Shown here in pieces: positions 26,894 through 38,730 of a stretch of DNA of 64,000 nucleotides. Positions within the stretch are counted from its first letter, which is position 1. Every line of letters begins with the position of its first letter. Position numbers and translations under genes: made by a program. Source of the stretch: Callaeas wilsoni (taxonomy: Eukaryota; Chordata; Aves; Passeriformes; Callaeidae); NCBI GenBank assembly GCA_013398955.1, contig VWPU01005228.1:507642-571641 (forward strand), given 5' to 3'. The notes under the pieces were generated by a model, which saw only the letters and a program-made list of their open reading frames with translations, had not been told where the DNA came from and made no database searches.

Positions 26894-27204
26894 ATTTAAG
26901 TGGCTGGGCATCAGACAGTAGTTGGTAAGCAATTTTTTACATTTTCATCACTTCTCTTTCTTGGATTTTATTTTTCTTTGTTTTGTTTTTTTTTTCTTCC
27001 CTACAAATTAGCAGTACTAGTAGTAATATTACTACTGCTACTATTGCTACTATTATAATATTTTTAAACTGTTCTTATCTCAACTTACGAGTTTTCTCAC
27101 TGTAACCCTTCCAGTTCTCTTCACTCCATCCTTCTGGGTGAGGGGAAGGGAGTAAGGAAGCATCTGGGTGGTGCTTAGTTATTTTGGGGGGTTAAACCAC
27201 AACA
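26894..27204 (+). mobile_element. ERVL-type LTR, 3' portion
   Basis: In sense orientation this is the second half of the common avian ERVL-type LTR: 'ggctgggcatcagacagtag', a trinucleotide-rich ATT/ACT stretch, 'aaactgttcttatctcaact', 'gagttttctcactgtaaccc' and the terminus GGTTAAACCACAACA at 27190-27204. The 5' half, with the promoter, is missing. A perfect 18-bp palindrome inside the trinucleotide stretch lies at 27019-27036. There is no internal retroviral sequence. Confidence 0.88.
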
Positions 27205-28311
27205 GATGAATGTACACATATATACATTTTTTTGTCTCATGAAACGCTCAGTCAATAACATTGAACCAAGTATGCTGGAAGCTTTTTAAAGTGGTATTTA
27301 CCTTTCTGCTTTTCCTGTCTTGAAGTATGTTTTACCATGAGCTAAAGCATAGGCTGTCAATCTGAGGGATTTTCGTCCTGTCTTGTTCTACATTCAGCTC
27401 CTGTACTAACAAAGTGCAGCCAATGCACCACTACATCTGACCATATGAGAAGAAGTGAGCAGTCGATATATTTTCAGTGAGGCTTTTTCTTTCATAATAC
27501 ACATTTTGTCCACACAGAGCGCTTATATGGAAAGACATGTTTCAGTTAAAAACATCAAAATGAAAATTCTTAGGATATATTAGAATGTTGGTCATTTCAC
27601 ATTTAATAGCGTGATTCAGGGTGCAAATAATTTGTCTAAAAATTAAATCAGGCACTAATCATTTATTTATTTAATGACGGATATTTGAAGTGCTTTCTTC
27701 GTCAGAATTGTGTCCTTTGGCAAACAAACATGATGTACTACATAGGTTTATAAAACATTAATGCTGCTGTAGTGTATGCTGCTAGGAGTCAAAACAATGG
27801 CAGAGGGAAAGAAAATATGAGTTTCAGCAGAGATTAGCCTGAGGAAGCTGGAGTGATCCAGTTGTGTTGTTAACTGCAGAGGGATGGGGGAACACTAAGT
27901 TACTGATGAAGTGATAAGGCTGGGGACAGAATTTATAGGATGAAAATCACCAGTGTATACAAAGCTCAGCAATTATAAGGACATAAAAGGCATTACATGA
28001 GGATTTTTTAAAAGTTCAGCTAAACCAGTATTATTTTTTCCCCAGAAGCAGCCCAAAACAAATGACCATGGAAAAGTAGAACAAGCCTGATATTTCCATT
28101 GAATATTCCCTTAGGTTTCAACACTTCATACTGATGGACATTTATACTGCATGAGAATGAGGTGGCTTACGCAATCTATAACCTTCAGAGAACTTCCCTT
28201 TTATGAAAATATCCAAACTTCACTTGTACCCTTTTTAGCTTTAACGGCCACAATTTCCCTTAGCTTTTCCCACTAATTCTGACACTATCAGAAGAAACAC
28301 GTCATTTTGGG

Positions 28312-28372
28312 AAAACAAACAAACAAACAACCCAACCCAACTCAAACAAACAAGCAAAAAATCCAACCAAAA
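28312..28372 (+). repeat. (CAAA)n/(CCAA)n low-complexity tract
   Basis: Units of CAAA, CCAA and CAAC follow one another for about 60 bp with few other bases. It is the complement of the T/G-rich type of tract at 8.8-9.0 kb. Confidence 0.85.
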
Positions 28373-29289
28373 TTGTAGCAGTCAAATGCTGGCTTCAACT
28401 TATAGTTCCTGGTTCCACTGCAGAAATAAGGAGTAGAGAGCTGATTTCTTACCACATTTTCATGCCACTAATGATTTTGTAGTTATCCATCACAGTCACT
28501 TCAGTTGCCCATTTTCCAGAATGAAGAGCCATAACTTTGAAGTTGTATTTAAGGAAGCCATTCTGTACATCTGATCATCCTTCACACCCTTCTGTGAATC
28601 TTTTCCCTTTCTGCTACATCTGTGTTGAGAAGAAGGGATCATCAGTGTATGAAAGGTACTAATATATAGTGTAATTACATTATATGTAGAGATAATATAC
28701 TACCATGTAAAACACACTACTATATAATTTGTGTTATTAAAGAGATCTTCAAGGTTTATAATGTTTATAGAATAACTCTTAGTCCTCTAGAGATAAAATT
28801 TCATTAATGTGTTGCACCTCAAAAACGGGTTAATAGCAGAGACTATAATAAATTATTGCATGAACATTGGTAGAAGTATCATGCATGTATGAAGCAAAAT
28901 TTTTTTCTGTGAGTGTATATTTTACTTTGATAGAAAAGCCAGCAACCAAGAACATTTAAAATCTTTCTACAACTTGATTGTGCTTACTTAGGATGAATGC
29001 AGAACAAAAATAAGGTTAAATTTGACCTATAATGAGTATTAATGAATGCAATCATGAAGTCTTGTATCTTAAGAAGATGTTGAGAGAGACAACAGGACAA
29101 CAAAAGTTAATAGGAAACAATGAAGTAACAGAAAGTTCCCTTAACCTGGTAAGAGTTTAACAAGATTCTTATAGTGAATAGAATTCAGTATACACTACTA
29201 ATTGCTACTCTATTCTTTGTAATCTCTATGTTTTCTGTTCTACTCTTACAATGTTATTTCATTTTCTTTATGATTCTGTATTTTCTCTC

Positions 29290-29293
<4 letters not shown>

Positions 29294-29381
<88 letters not shown>
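29294..29381 (+). repeat. Uninterrupted 88-bp poly(T) tract
   Basis: There are 88 consecutive T between CTCTCCCTC and GGTTCTCAGC. On the minus strand this is an 88-bp poly(A) preceded by the complement of the downstream sequence, which shows no recognisable transcript body or polyadenylation signal. Such length without interruption implies recent expansion or a recent event. Confidence 0.95.
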
Positions 29382-29382
<1 letters not shown>

Positions 29383-32300
29383 GTTCTCAGCTGGATGTTT
29401 TTCATTTGATTATCTTCTCCTTCCTTCATCTCTGTTCATATGCATACCACAGATCTTACCTCTTCAAATACTGTTTTGAGTAACATATTAGATGCTTTTG
29501 CACTCGTTTGTCTATTGATAATTTAGCATCTCTTTACATATTTACACCTCTCCTATGTGCATTCCATTTTTGTAATGCTTTGACCTTTTCTAACTTATGT
29601 GCTCTTCCATTCTCATTTTGTCTTTAACAAGTTTTCTCTTCCTCTTTCTACTCTGGATGTGTAATTCACTTTTTACTCCCCCATCATTTGTTATTCAACT
29701 ACTTTTCTAATGAGAAAATTTCCTCAGAACTTATATTAATTTGGTTTGAGCCATTTTATAATTACAGTGTTTTTTGTACTAATCTTTCTTTCTCTCTTAG
29801 CACAAGATTCCCTTATTCATAAATGTATGAAAAGTATAAGCAAACAAAACCCAGAAGAATGTAAACAGTTTTGGGTCTCTGCCACATGAATATATGCTAT
29901 CAAAAGGTATTTTCAGAAATCTATAAAAATTAATGAAGGGAGAGAAGTGTTATATTTATTTTATTTTACTGTATTTTTACTGAATGTGTGAAGAATCCTC
30001 ACACAAAGATAAGAGGCCCATGTGACAGGTTTCACTTGATAATCCAAAGAAGATGAAAACGGAACCAAAACAAAAAATGTATTTGTTAAGCAATTTAAAA
30101 TAAATGAATATGCTCTAAGTACTGCTCCGCTAAAAGTGCAGAAACTTTATAATGAATGCAAGTTGATTCAATAAATTCGACATTTACTAATATCTCTTTG
30201 CTGCCACTGAAAGTAACAGCAACAAGCAATAGAGCCAGTGCATGTAAAAAGCTAAGGAATATTGCTAATTAAAGCAATTCAAACTGCTTTTACACTGGTC
30301 ACTCTGCATAAGTGGTCTCAAACACACAGTGGATCATGAAAAATTTATACGAGTGTCTTGTTTTGAAGCCAAACATACCCTTAACTGTGAACTACAGAAA
30401 GCAAGAGTGAAGAGTAGTTTAGAGGTGAAGTATAAATTAACACACTGACAAAACCACTAGATTTACATGAAAGAAAAGATTTTTAGGCTGCTACTGTTAT
30501 ACTCTATAGGTAAATGATGAAAGTAAAATCTTGCTTAACATTATTTTCTGAAATATTTGTGTTAATTTGCAAGTCTTCTCAAATACTACCAGAGAACAGC
30601 CTTTATCTAGGCCATATTTATTCAGAAAAATTATTCATTCAAAGAGATGGTACTTTAAAATGTAAGTCTGAGGGGAAAAAATACAAGTGTCATAAAATAA
30701 TATCCTCATGGGGAAGAATAAATGTTCTTTTAAAGCAGTATCCTGTTTCCAGCATTGACGAGTTGCAGATGCTTCAGGAAAGAATGTAAGAAAAAGAGCC
30801 TGTGTTCTTTCTACTCCTGCACCAGATCCATATCTAAAGGGTGGATCTGGACCATCTTTTTATGGTCAGGCGTCATAATCAAGGTCAATTTGGTTGGTCA
30901 TTTTTAAGCCACAAGTCCTCTTGTTTTTAAAGGTCATCTTACCTTTGTTGCTTCACTCAGGTATAGATCTCATTTCCTCCTCTGTGACTTTCAAAGACAT
31001 TCTGCTGAAAGTTTTTACCCATGTTCAGCCTTCACTCTATGCCAGGACGTTTTATTTGATTGCTTAATCTGGGAAATTTTCTTGGATTTTTTCTGTAATA
31101 TTTAATGGAATGAAAAATAAATTGGCAGACAGCATAGTGATCATGCCACTTTTCTGTATAAACTCCACAACCATCAGAAAGGAGTTGTCTATTGTATCTC
31201 CCCCAACCTGTCACCATCTTTTCATTATTTCTCATCACAGTATCTTCCTCTTGTCCTTATCACAGCAATTTTTTTCCTATGTTGTTCCATATATGTTTTC
31301 CAGATACCAAAATCATCTGAATTTGGGATATTTTAGCAAAGTCTCAGACACATAAACACAATTTATGAAGAGTCTCTCATGTCATTTATGATTTTTAGAA
31401 ACACATTGAACCAATGTACAGCAAAACTGTGCATAACAGCTGTATGAATTTTATTATACATGAATGAAACTCTGTTAGCATCTGAAAATTACATAATCAG
31501 TTGCCTCGTGACAACCAAATGCACCATTCTTTACCAACATTACTGAATTAAACCCGGAGAGTTTTTCAGCTTACTACTTTAAGATAAATGATTCCTAAAA
31601 TTTTTGAGGAAAAACGGAAATATTGGAATCTTGAAGGACAAGAGCATTTTTATACTTCCAAAATTTTTTCTCCAGTTGACCTATTTTCAAAATAACTTTC
31701 TTAACTAATTGTTATATTGCTTAGTATATTGTTTTGATTTTATACAATAGATCTAGGCTTTCATTAAATATACAGAAAAATATACATATGACTATATAGG
31801 GGCATAGAATTACATGCAGAAATACTCGTATGTGCATGTGCATAGCATCTGTATCTATAACACTGTGCAGGTCTATGTCTGTGTCTACATTTATGTAAAA
31901 CTTCCTTTTGACCTTTGTATCATCCACTGAATCCCCTTCAATTATACATGGAAAACAAGGACTCCCTGATGACCATCACAGAAGATGGGAATAGTGGTGT
32001 CAGATACAGAGATGAGAACTGGTTGGTTTTATTGTTGGATGGGGACAGACCTACAATGCTGCCAACAAGGAAGTGGGCAAAGAAAGGTCTGAAGCAAGGA
32101 GTACTCTGCAAGCAGCCTTCTAGCAAGAAAAGTCAGCAGCTTTTTCCTTACCAAGCAGAACTTTGAAGCACTGATACCTAAGACTAATTCACTGAGTCTT
32201 TTTAAAGCAGGTCTTATGTAAAATGAGAGAATTAACCTCACAAAAATATTTCTGACTACTGTATTAGTCCACAAGAGCCACATATTTCAAGATTTAATAG

Positions 32301-33507
32301 ATGCCGATTTCAGTACAGCTGAAAAACAAGAAGAGATTTTTGAGAAAAAATATTAGTTAAAAGAAGTGAATTTGGTGCAACATTCTTACTATTTTAGTAA
32401 TATGTATATATTGCAGACATATAAACGCATCTATAGATACACATATATTAAAATGAAGTTACTGGTACAAGTTGAAGGTGGAAAAAAGAACTTGTTAATT
32501 GCTTGTAGTTTAAAGGGAATTTATTTTTAATCATGTTACATGCACTCATTTTCCTAGAGTGGATCAAAAGTAAAAAAACCCGCAAGGGTGCAAATGAAAA
32601 GTCAGATTTTCAAAATAAGTTACCTATACAACCTAACAGATGGATCATTGTATCACTGGTAATACTGTATTGTGGTTTTTTAAAAATGAGTATCATATTC
32701 TTTTAAAGGTGATTATATTAAAAAGTATTATTCCTCCAATTATCACACAACAAATGCTGATCTGATTAGTTTCTTAATGTATGTTGGCATCTGACAATGG
32801 AAAGTGAAAGTAGAACTGAGTTCCTTGCATATGTTTTACAATTATTGTATCTCAGATATCAGTGGCACAGAACATTTTGCCCAGATACTTGATGCAGTCT
32901 TCTCTGTTAGTCTGTCACTCACTGGTTCCCAGGCTGCGTCGCTTCCATTCAGTTCTGTGTTTTTCCTTTCTGGCAACACATTCTGTGAAACCCTGTGGAC
33001 ATTCTGCAAATTATTGTGCTGCATAAACTGAACTTTATCTCGACTCCAGTTAATTAAATCAATAGCAAGCCCTGTGCTTTACACAAGCAATACTGATGGG
33101 CTTTGACTGACAGCATCAGCTTTATAAAGCATCACAGTGTAAGGCTTTGTATGGCAAGTGAGTTCTTTTTCCTTCTCTTCATCACAATTGCTGACATTTT
33201 GGCTATATCTTGTGGGTGACATGATTCAGACAGGGCAGTAGCATGGAATTTAATAAGAAAGTAAGAAGGCTTTGCCTGTGACTGAAAGCCCCTAGTGAGA
33301 GCTGTGGTGTGTAAACAGCCTTGCTGCTGCTAACATGTTGGAAGAATTTTAAATTTAGCAACAAGAACAAAATCATACTTTTAAAATCCCTTAGATGATG
33401 CTTTATAAAGAAACTTAGGTGTCTAAAAAAGCAGTTTAATAGTGATATTTTTCCTGTAAATACCAGAGATTTATTATTAATGATCCTTGCATGCAACATT
33501 CTGGAGA

Positions 33508-33704
33508 TATATTTATATATATATGTATATATCTATTCAGATTTGCAGAGGTGAAATAAGACATAGATTGCATCCATTCGCTAAGAGATGTACAACAGCT
33601 ATTTTTCCTAGACACAGGAAATTACTTTGAAATACTAAGTTTTCAAAATCTTTTTTTAAACTAAAATGAAAAGGAAACAAGTATATATATATATATATAT
33701 ATAT
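33508..33704. repeat. Two (TA)n stretches
   Basis: An imperfect TA/TAT stretch lies at about 33508-33533 and a perfect TA dinucleotide run at 33682-33704 (23 bp). They are simple repeats in AT-rich DNA. Confidence 0.85.
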
Positions 33705-34450
33705 TTTATAGCTAGAAATAATAGCATGGGAGCAGAAATTAATATGCATATCTTATTTTTTCCATATTACACATCTCCTAGGATCTTTAAAAAAAAAAAG
33801 AAAAAAAAGAAAGATTTTACTTGATAAAAAAGTGCAAAAAAGAAAAAATTATAATTAAAGTATATTGGTTAGAAAGGTCCTATCATCACTTATGGCAGCA
33901 GCAGATCTCTCAAAGACTACATGAAGGAATCTTTAAATGGAATCATCTAGATTGAAGAAACAATAGATATTTTGTCTTCTAAAATATTGTATTGCATGCA
34001 AAACTTCTACTTTTAATGCTTACAGAAAAAAAACCAACAGTACTTCTCTTTTAAAATGCATGGTTAAATTGTCTTTAATCAAAATTTTATGATGCTCCCA
34101 TTAAAATATTTTCAGTAGGTGATAAATGACACAGTTTAACATTTAACCTCTTATTTTCTGTCAGATGCTTTTCTTAGCCTGATTTTATTTGTTTTCCATT
34201 TCTGGGAAGATTTCATCCTGAATAGCCCAGGTTTTTCTCTCAGGCTAAACAAAAGAGGTTGGTCAAATATAAATAAATTTTAGGGTGATATAAGGTTTTC
34301 TTTCATTTCTTCTCTGTTTCTTTATACTTTGAAATAAACAGTTTGCTGACAAACATTTCTGCAATTTAATTTTTTTTTCTATTATTTTTGTACTGCAATT
34401 TTAAACCATATCACCATTTATAAGGAAAGAGACTTTTTAAACTTTGAAAG

Positions 34451-34880
34451 TTGAATTTTAAGAAGTCTGGTCTCAAAACACCTAGGGCTTTCCTGGTCAT
34501 GCCTGCAGCAAAAACAGATTCCCTTCACAGAGCTTTTGCAAATGTTGCAAACTTCAGAGATGCAGCTCATTTATGCCTTTCCTTTTATGACAAAACACTT
34601 GGTCATCTGTCCTCCAACCAGGAAAGTGAAGGTGGTGCCAGCCTCAGCACCCTCATATCACATCTGTGTTGTTCCAGACAAGAAGGACAGAAAGTACGTG
34701 CGTGTTACTCCCGTGACCATGAGGCCACAGGGCGTTGATCCATAGGCAGCAGGGGTGCCAAAGACACCCAAGTGAGAAGACAAAGCCTTAAGTCTTCTGT
34801 CGTGCGGAAAGAAGTTATGCGACAAGGAGTTTAGAAAACTGTATACTTTCTAAAATGGGGTCTGAAAGTGGAGAAGGAAT
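34451..34880 (+). other. Unidentified GC-richer patch with overlapping open frames
   Basis: Two overlapping plus-strand frames (34451-34738, 95 codons; 34536-34745, 69 codons) lie in a patch richer in G and C than its flanks. The amino-acid make-up is balanced but I recognise no domain, signal peptide or membrane segment. One frame ends in TGA and the other in TAG within the same few bases. It may be a decayed exon or retrocopy, an old LTR, or simply noncoding DNA. No function is assigned. Confidence 0.25.
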
Positions 34881-35404
34881 CATGTGAAAGGGTTGGGACT
34901 AAGATGTGGTCTCAATATCAACAGAAAAAAAAAATCCAGAAGAATGGATTAGCATCACATATTCCACAAGAAAGAACATTAATTAAAACTACACAAAACC
35001 CCCACACACCCTGCAGATGGACAAATATTTCCCAAAAAAGAGATTGTTCCAAGACTTCCTGCAAAAATGGTGGAATTTTTTTTTGGTGCAGGGAGGGAAT
35101 GAAGAAGGAAAAAAATTATGTTGAATTGGAAATGGAATGTAACTGAAAAAGTGACATTCAGGAAGAAATGTGCCATTCCCATACAGTTCTTCTCAGCCTC
35201 TTCATACTCTGCAGAACTCCACAGTTCTTTTAAATCCAATTTAATTCAGATGATTAAGTATATTGAAATAGCAACTGAGATGTAGTAAAAGCAGACTGTC
35301 AGTCATATTTTCTCTCTCTCTCTGAGAAAAGCAGGAACTGAAGGATAAAAAGACACCACAGAAGTGTGTGTGGGAGTTAGGAGAGTAGGAAGTCTCGGAG
35401 GGGA

Positions 35405-35549
35405 GATAAAAGGACGGCGGAGGTGGTGCCCACAGACTCAGCTGCAGGCACGGGGCCCTGCTCCTGGCAGCGCTGGCTCTCCAGCTGGGCTAGGGTACCA
35501 TGAGCTGCAGCGGCTACAAGAAAGCTGTCTGATCCTTTCCCCACAGGAG
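35405..35549 (+). pseudogene. Possible relic of a TATA promoter and a signal-peptide exon
   Basis: GATAAAAG at 35405-35412 is TATA-like. About 35 bp on, the frame from AGG at 35446 reads R-H-G-A-L-L-L-A-A-L-A-L-Q-L-G and then meets TAG at 35491-35493. The leucine/alanine-rich core looks like a secretion signal, and AGG differs from ATG by one base. A pyrimidine tract ending in CCCCACAG at 35549 resembles a splice acceptor, but an intron between stop and acceptor would be far too short. This could equally be coincidence or part of an unrecognised LTR. Confidence 0.2.
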
Positions 35550-38260
35550 TCTTCCTCGGGATAGCGGAGCACCATGAAACAATCCAGGGGAAGACTTGCT
35601 GTACTGCTTTGGTCCTTAAAACGTTTTGTCTTACTGCTGTGCTTACACCTGAGGCTGCTCACTCTTCCTCTGCTTAGCTTTTTTCAGGATACAAAAAACC
35701 AATTTATTTCAGACAGCTACTTTTTGCCCTCACTAGCTTTATGAAAAGCATTAGAGAAATGAGTTCAAATACATTTTTCCTAGGGAACTTCTCAAGGAAC
35801 ATGCTGTCCCCTTTTGCCCTGTAAAAACAATAATTATCACTATAGATATACAGATGAAGCTAATCCATATTTTTTTTTAATATTCCATGGCTTGGATTCC
35901 CCTGTGTGCTGGTTGATGGAAACTTAGGCTACACTGCAGCACTGCTGGTGAGCCAGCATCTTGTTTCTTGTGAGTAAAATTGCTGTGATGTCTCTGGTAA
36001 AAGCCTTTGTCACTGGTGATGGAGGTAAGGGAGCAATGGGAATACAAAACTGCTGCAGTTTGCCTAAAATGGAGAAACATCTGCTTGAGTCATGACTGGC
36101 TTGTTGGCTGAATTCAGCAGGGGAGAATCTGGCAATTAATCTGAAGTGTCACTATATTCAACAGAAATTGTTGTAGAGGGCTTCTGGGGACATAAAGGTA
36201 GCTCTGGTGACCAAAGATTGCTTATGTTTCTGTGGTTTATTCATTTTTAAAGACCTCACTGCACTCAGATAGTAAACTTTTTCTAAGAATAAAGTCTGCT
36301 TCATGACTTTCTCCATAAATGGTGACCTACTTTGTGGAAATAGATACATCAGGATGGATATGGAGACTTCTAAGTAAATTCATATAAATACAAATTATAG
36401 TTCATGAAAAAGAGAAGTTATTAATTCTTTAAAGGAATGGGCTCTGAGATAATAAAATTTATTCTGTTTGGGGCCAATTTTGCCCTTTGGAGTAATTGGT
36501 CTAATTTTCATGCGCAAACCCAGAAGCAGAATTGCCATTCTTGATGCCTTGATTCTGATTTTCTAACTGTTTGAAAATAAGATTCCACTTTTGAGACCAT
36601 CCTTTAGTCCCTGGACAAGTATAAAAGCTTTAAAATCTAAAAAAAGCTGAAAAAATATTTCAGCAATCTTGCTTAATCTGAAATATAATAAAGATTATGA
36701 AGTGCAGAAAATAATTCATGGGCTATATATGAAAAACAGATCTTTCTAAAGTTCCAATTTCTCAATTTTTCCAACCTATTGTGCAGTATACATCATGTAT
36801 CTCAATATTGTTATCTGTATCAACCCACGGGACTGATTCAAAACCTACCCTAAACAGTAAAACTGATTTAAAAGGATTTTGGGTCAGGCCTTAACAGACT
36901 TCCAAATTCCAAATTATCTCCAACCCTGTTCCATTTAAAATATTTTTTTTTTAAATACTTTTACAAATGAAGCTTACCAACTAAAAAATCCTGATGATAT
37001 TCTGTTGTTTTGATAGATCAAATATTTATGAGTTAATTTTGTTCTATTTTATCTCTCTGTGAAAACTTTCTATTCCACCATGCTACTACTGCATAATTTT
37101 TTTCGTTTCAGCTAGTCTACTCTAATGTAGTTGAAGCAATAATAATAAGCAGATATTTCAACTAATTGGAAAGGTCTGTCTACATGGAAAAATAGCAGAA
37201 GAAACTTTGAAGATACCAATGTTCATCTCTTTTTTGACTGGTTTTTTGTTAGTTTGTTTCTGAAGCACACCATATAAAGTGGTGGACTACCACAAACAGC
37301 AATAAACTTTGAAGCTGAGAGAGGAAATATATTTCAAGGTTTTATTCTGTTTCAGTTCTTCTGTATACTACAAGTAACATATCTATAAGCTTAAACATAC
37401 TCCAGAAAAATTCTTCATACAAAGCTCTTGTGAAGATTTCTAAAAGTTTAAAAGTTGCATTTTTAAGGGAGTAGTCGATTTGTCCAAAATCAACACATAA
37501 AACAGACACAAACTGTGATTTAAAAATAGGTGTTGGGACCATTATAAGTGACACGGAATAAGACTCATTCAGTAGGAAAATTGGAGTGCTGAATACTCAA
37601 TTTCTCCTACACAGTTACAAGTAAAGAAGTGAAGATAACCTGTCTTTTTACTCTTTTGTTTTGAATACTATGAAAGACATGAACTTATTCCCTTAGCAGC
37701 ATTATACAATGCCACGTAATCTATTTTTCAAAAATGTGGACATGACTTTTTTATAATATAATTATAAGCTAATTTTAAAAGAAACCAAAATCCTCATAAA
37801 ATATTTTTCCTACAGAAATACTTTTTAAAACAATTTTTGAAATTGTTTGAAAATAGTTCTAATCTCTTCTACATTCAGTATTTGTTTTTTTAAAGTTTTC
37901 AAGCAATTGAGTTTTCTTTGCAGCTATTTTAAAATCTTGTTTCTTTCATTACAATCCTAAATGGAATCATCAGTAGCTTAAGTTATTAAGGATTTGGGGA
38001 AAGCAGAGAGGAAGGTTGGGAGAATCAATCAGGTCAGATATGTGACAGCCATCCAGACTCTTGAACTTAATGCCACTATTGAATGATTTTTAACAATCAG
38101 AGGACTTTCTGAAACACCAGTCTCACACTTATATCAATGTCATAATTCCAAGAAAAGAAAAAAATATATTCTAACATCTGGAAACTGTGGCGAACTCTCC
38201 ACTAAAATTCTGTTCTTCACTGGATAATCAATCATCCTCAGAGGAGACAGAGGCAAAGAT

Positions 38261-38730
38261 GGGACAACCCTGGATGTATGGACAGACTGGGGAATGAGAG
38301 GCTGGAGAACAGCCCTGCAGAAAGGGACCTGGGGGTCCTGGTGGATGGCAAGCCTGCAATAGAGACTGAGAGGACACCTCATTGCAGTCTACAACTTACT
38401 CCTGGAGGGGAAGGAGAGGGGCAGGTACCAAACTCTGAGCTGTCGTGACCAGTGACAGGACTTGAGGAAATGGCCTGAAGCTGTGTCAGGGGAGGTTTAG
38501 GTTGGATATCAGAAAAAGTTCTTCACCCAGAGAGGAACTGGGCACTGGAACAGGCTCCCCAGGCTAGTGGTCACACCCATCAAGTCTAGCAGAGCTCAAG
38601 AAGCATTTGGACAATGCGCCAGGGCAAGTGGTGTGATTCTTGGGGTGTCCTTAGCAAGGCCAGGAGTTGGACTTAAAGATCCTTGTGGGTCTCTTCCAAC
38701 TCAGGATATCGTATGATTCTGTGATTCTGA
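38261..38730 (+). mobile_element. CR1 LINE 3' end with an internal deletion
   Basis: The copy opens with CR1 sequence from near the end of ORF2 ('gggacaaccctggatgtatg', then 'gaaagggacctgggggtcct'), jumps at about 38360 to the 3' untranslated part ('cattgcagtctacaacttac'), and continues through 'ggtttaggttggatatcaga' and 'ggaacaggctccccaggcta' to the terminal TATGATTCTGTGATTCTGA. The missing piece shows an internal deletion after or during insertion. It is inactive. Confidence 0.92.

Larger units (their letters stand above)
27205..38260. other. Mostly unique AT-rich DNA, no gene seen
   Basis: No host gene is supported over this 11-kb interval. The 101-codon frame at 29174-29479 is poly-Phe from a T run. 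Frames of about 80-100 codons at 30514, 31915 (plus) and 33203 (minus) have no recognisable domains. Blocks at about 27590-27760, 30100-30330 and 32860-33160 are non-repetitive with TAAT-type cores and could be conserved noncoding DNA, but nothing in the sequence proves it. Other items here are listed separately. Confidence 0.5.

Noticed and set aside
29174..29479. 101-codon frame rich in Phe
   Set aside because: Produced by the 88-bp T run.
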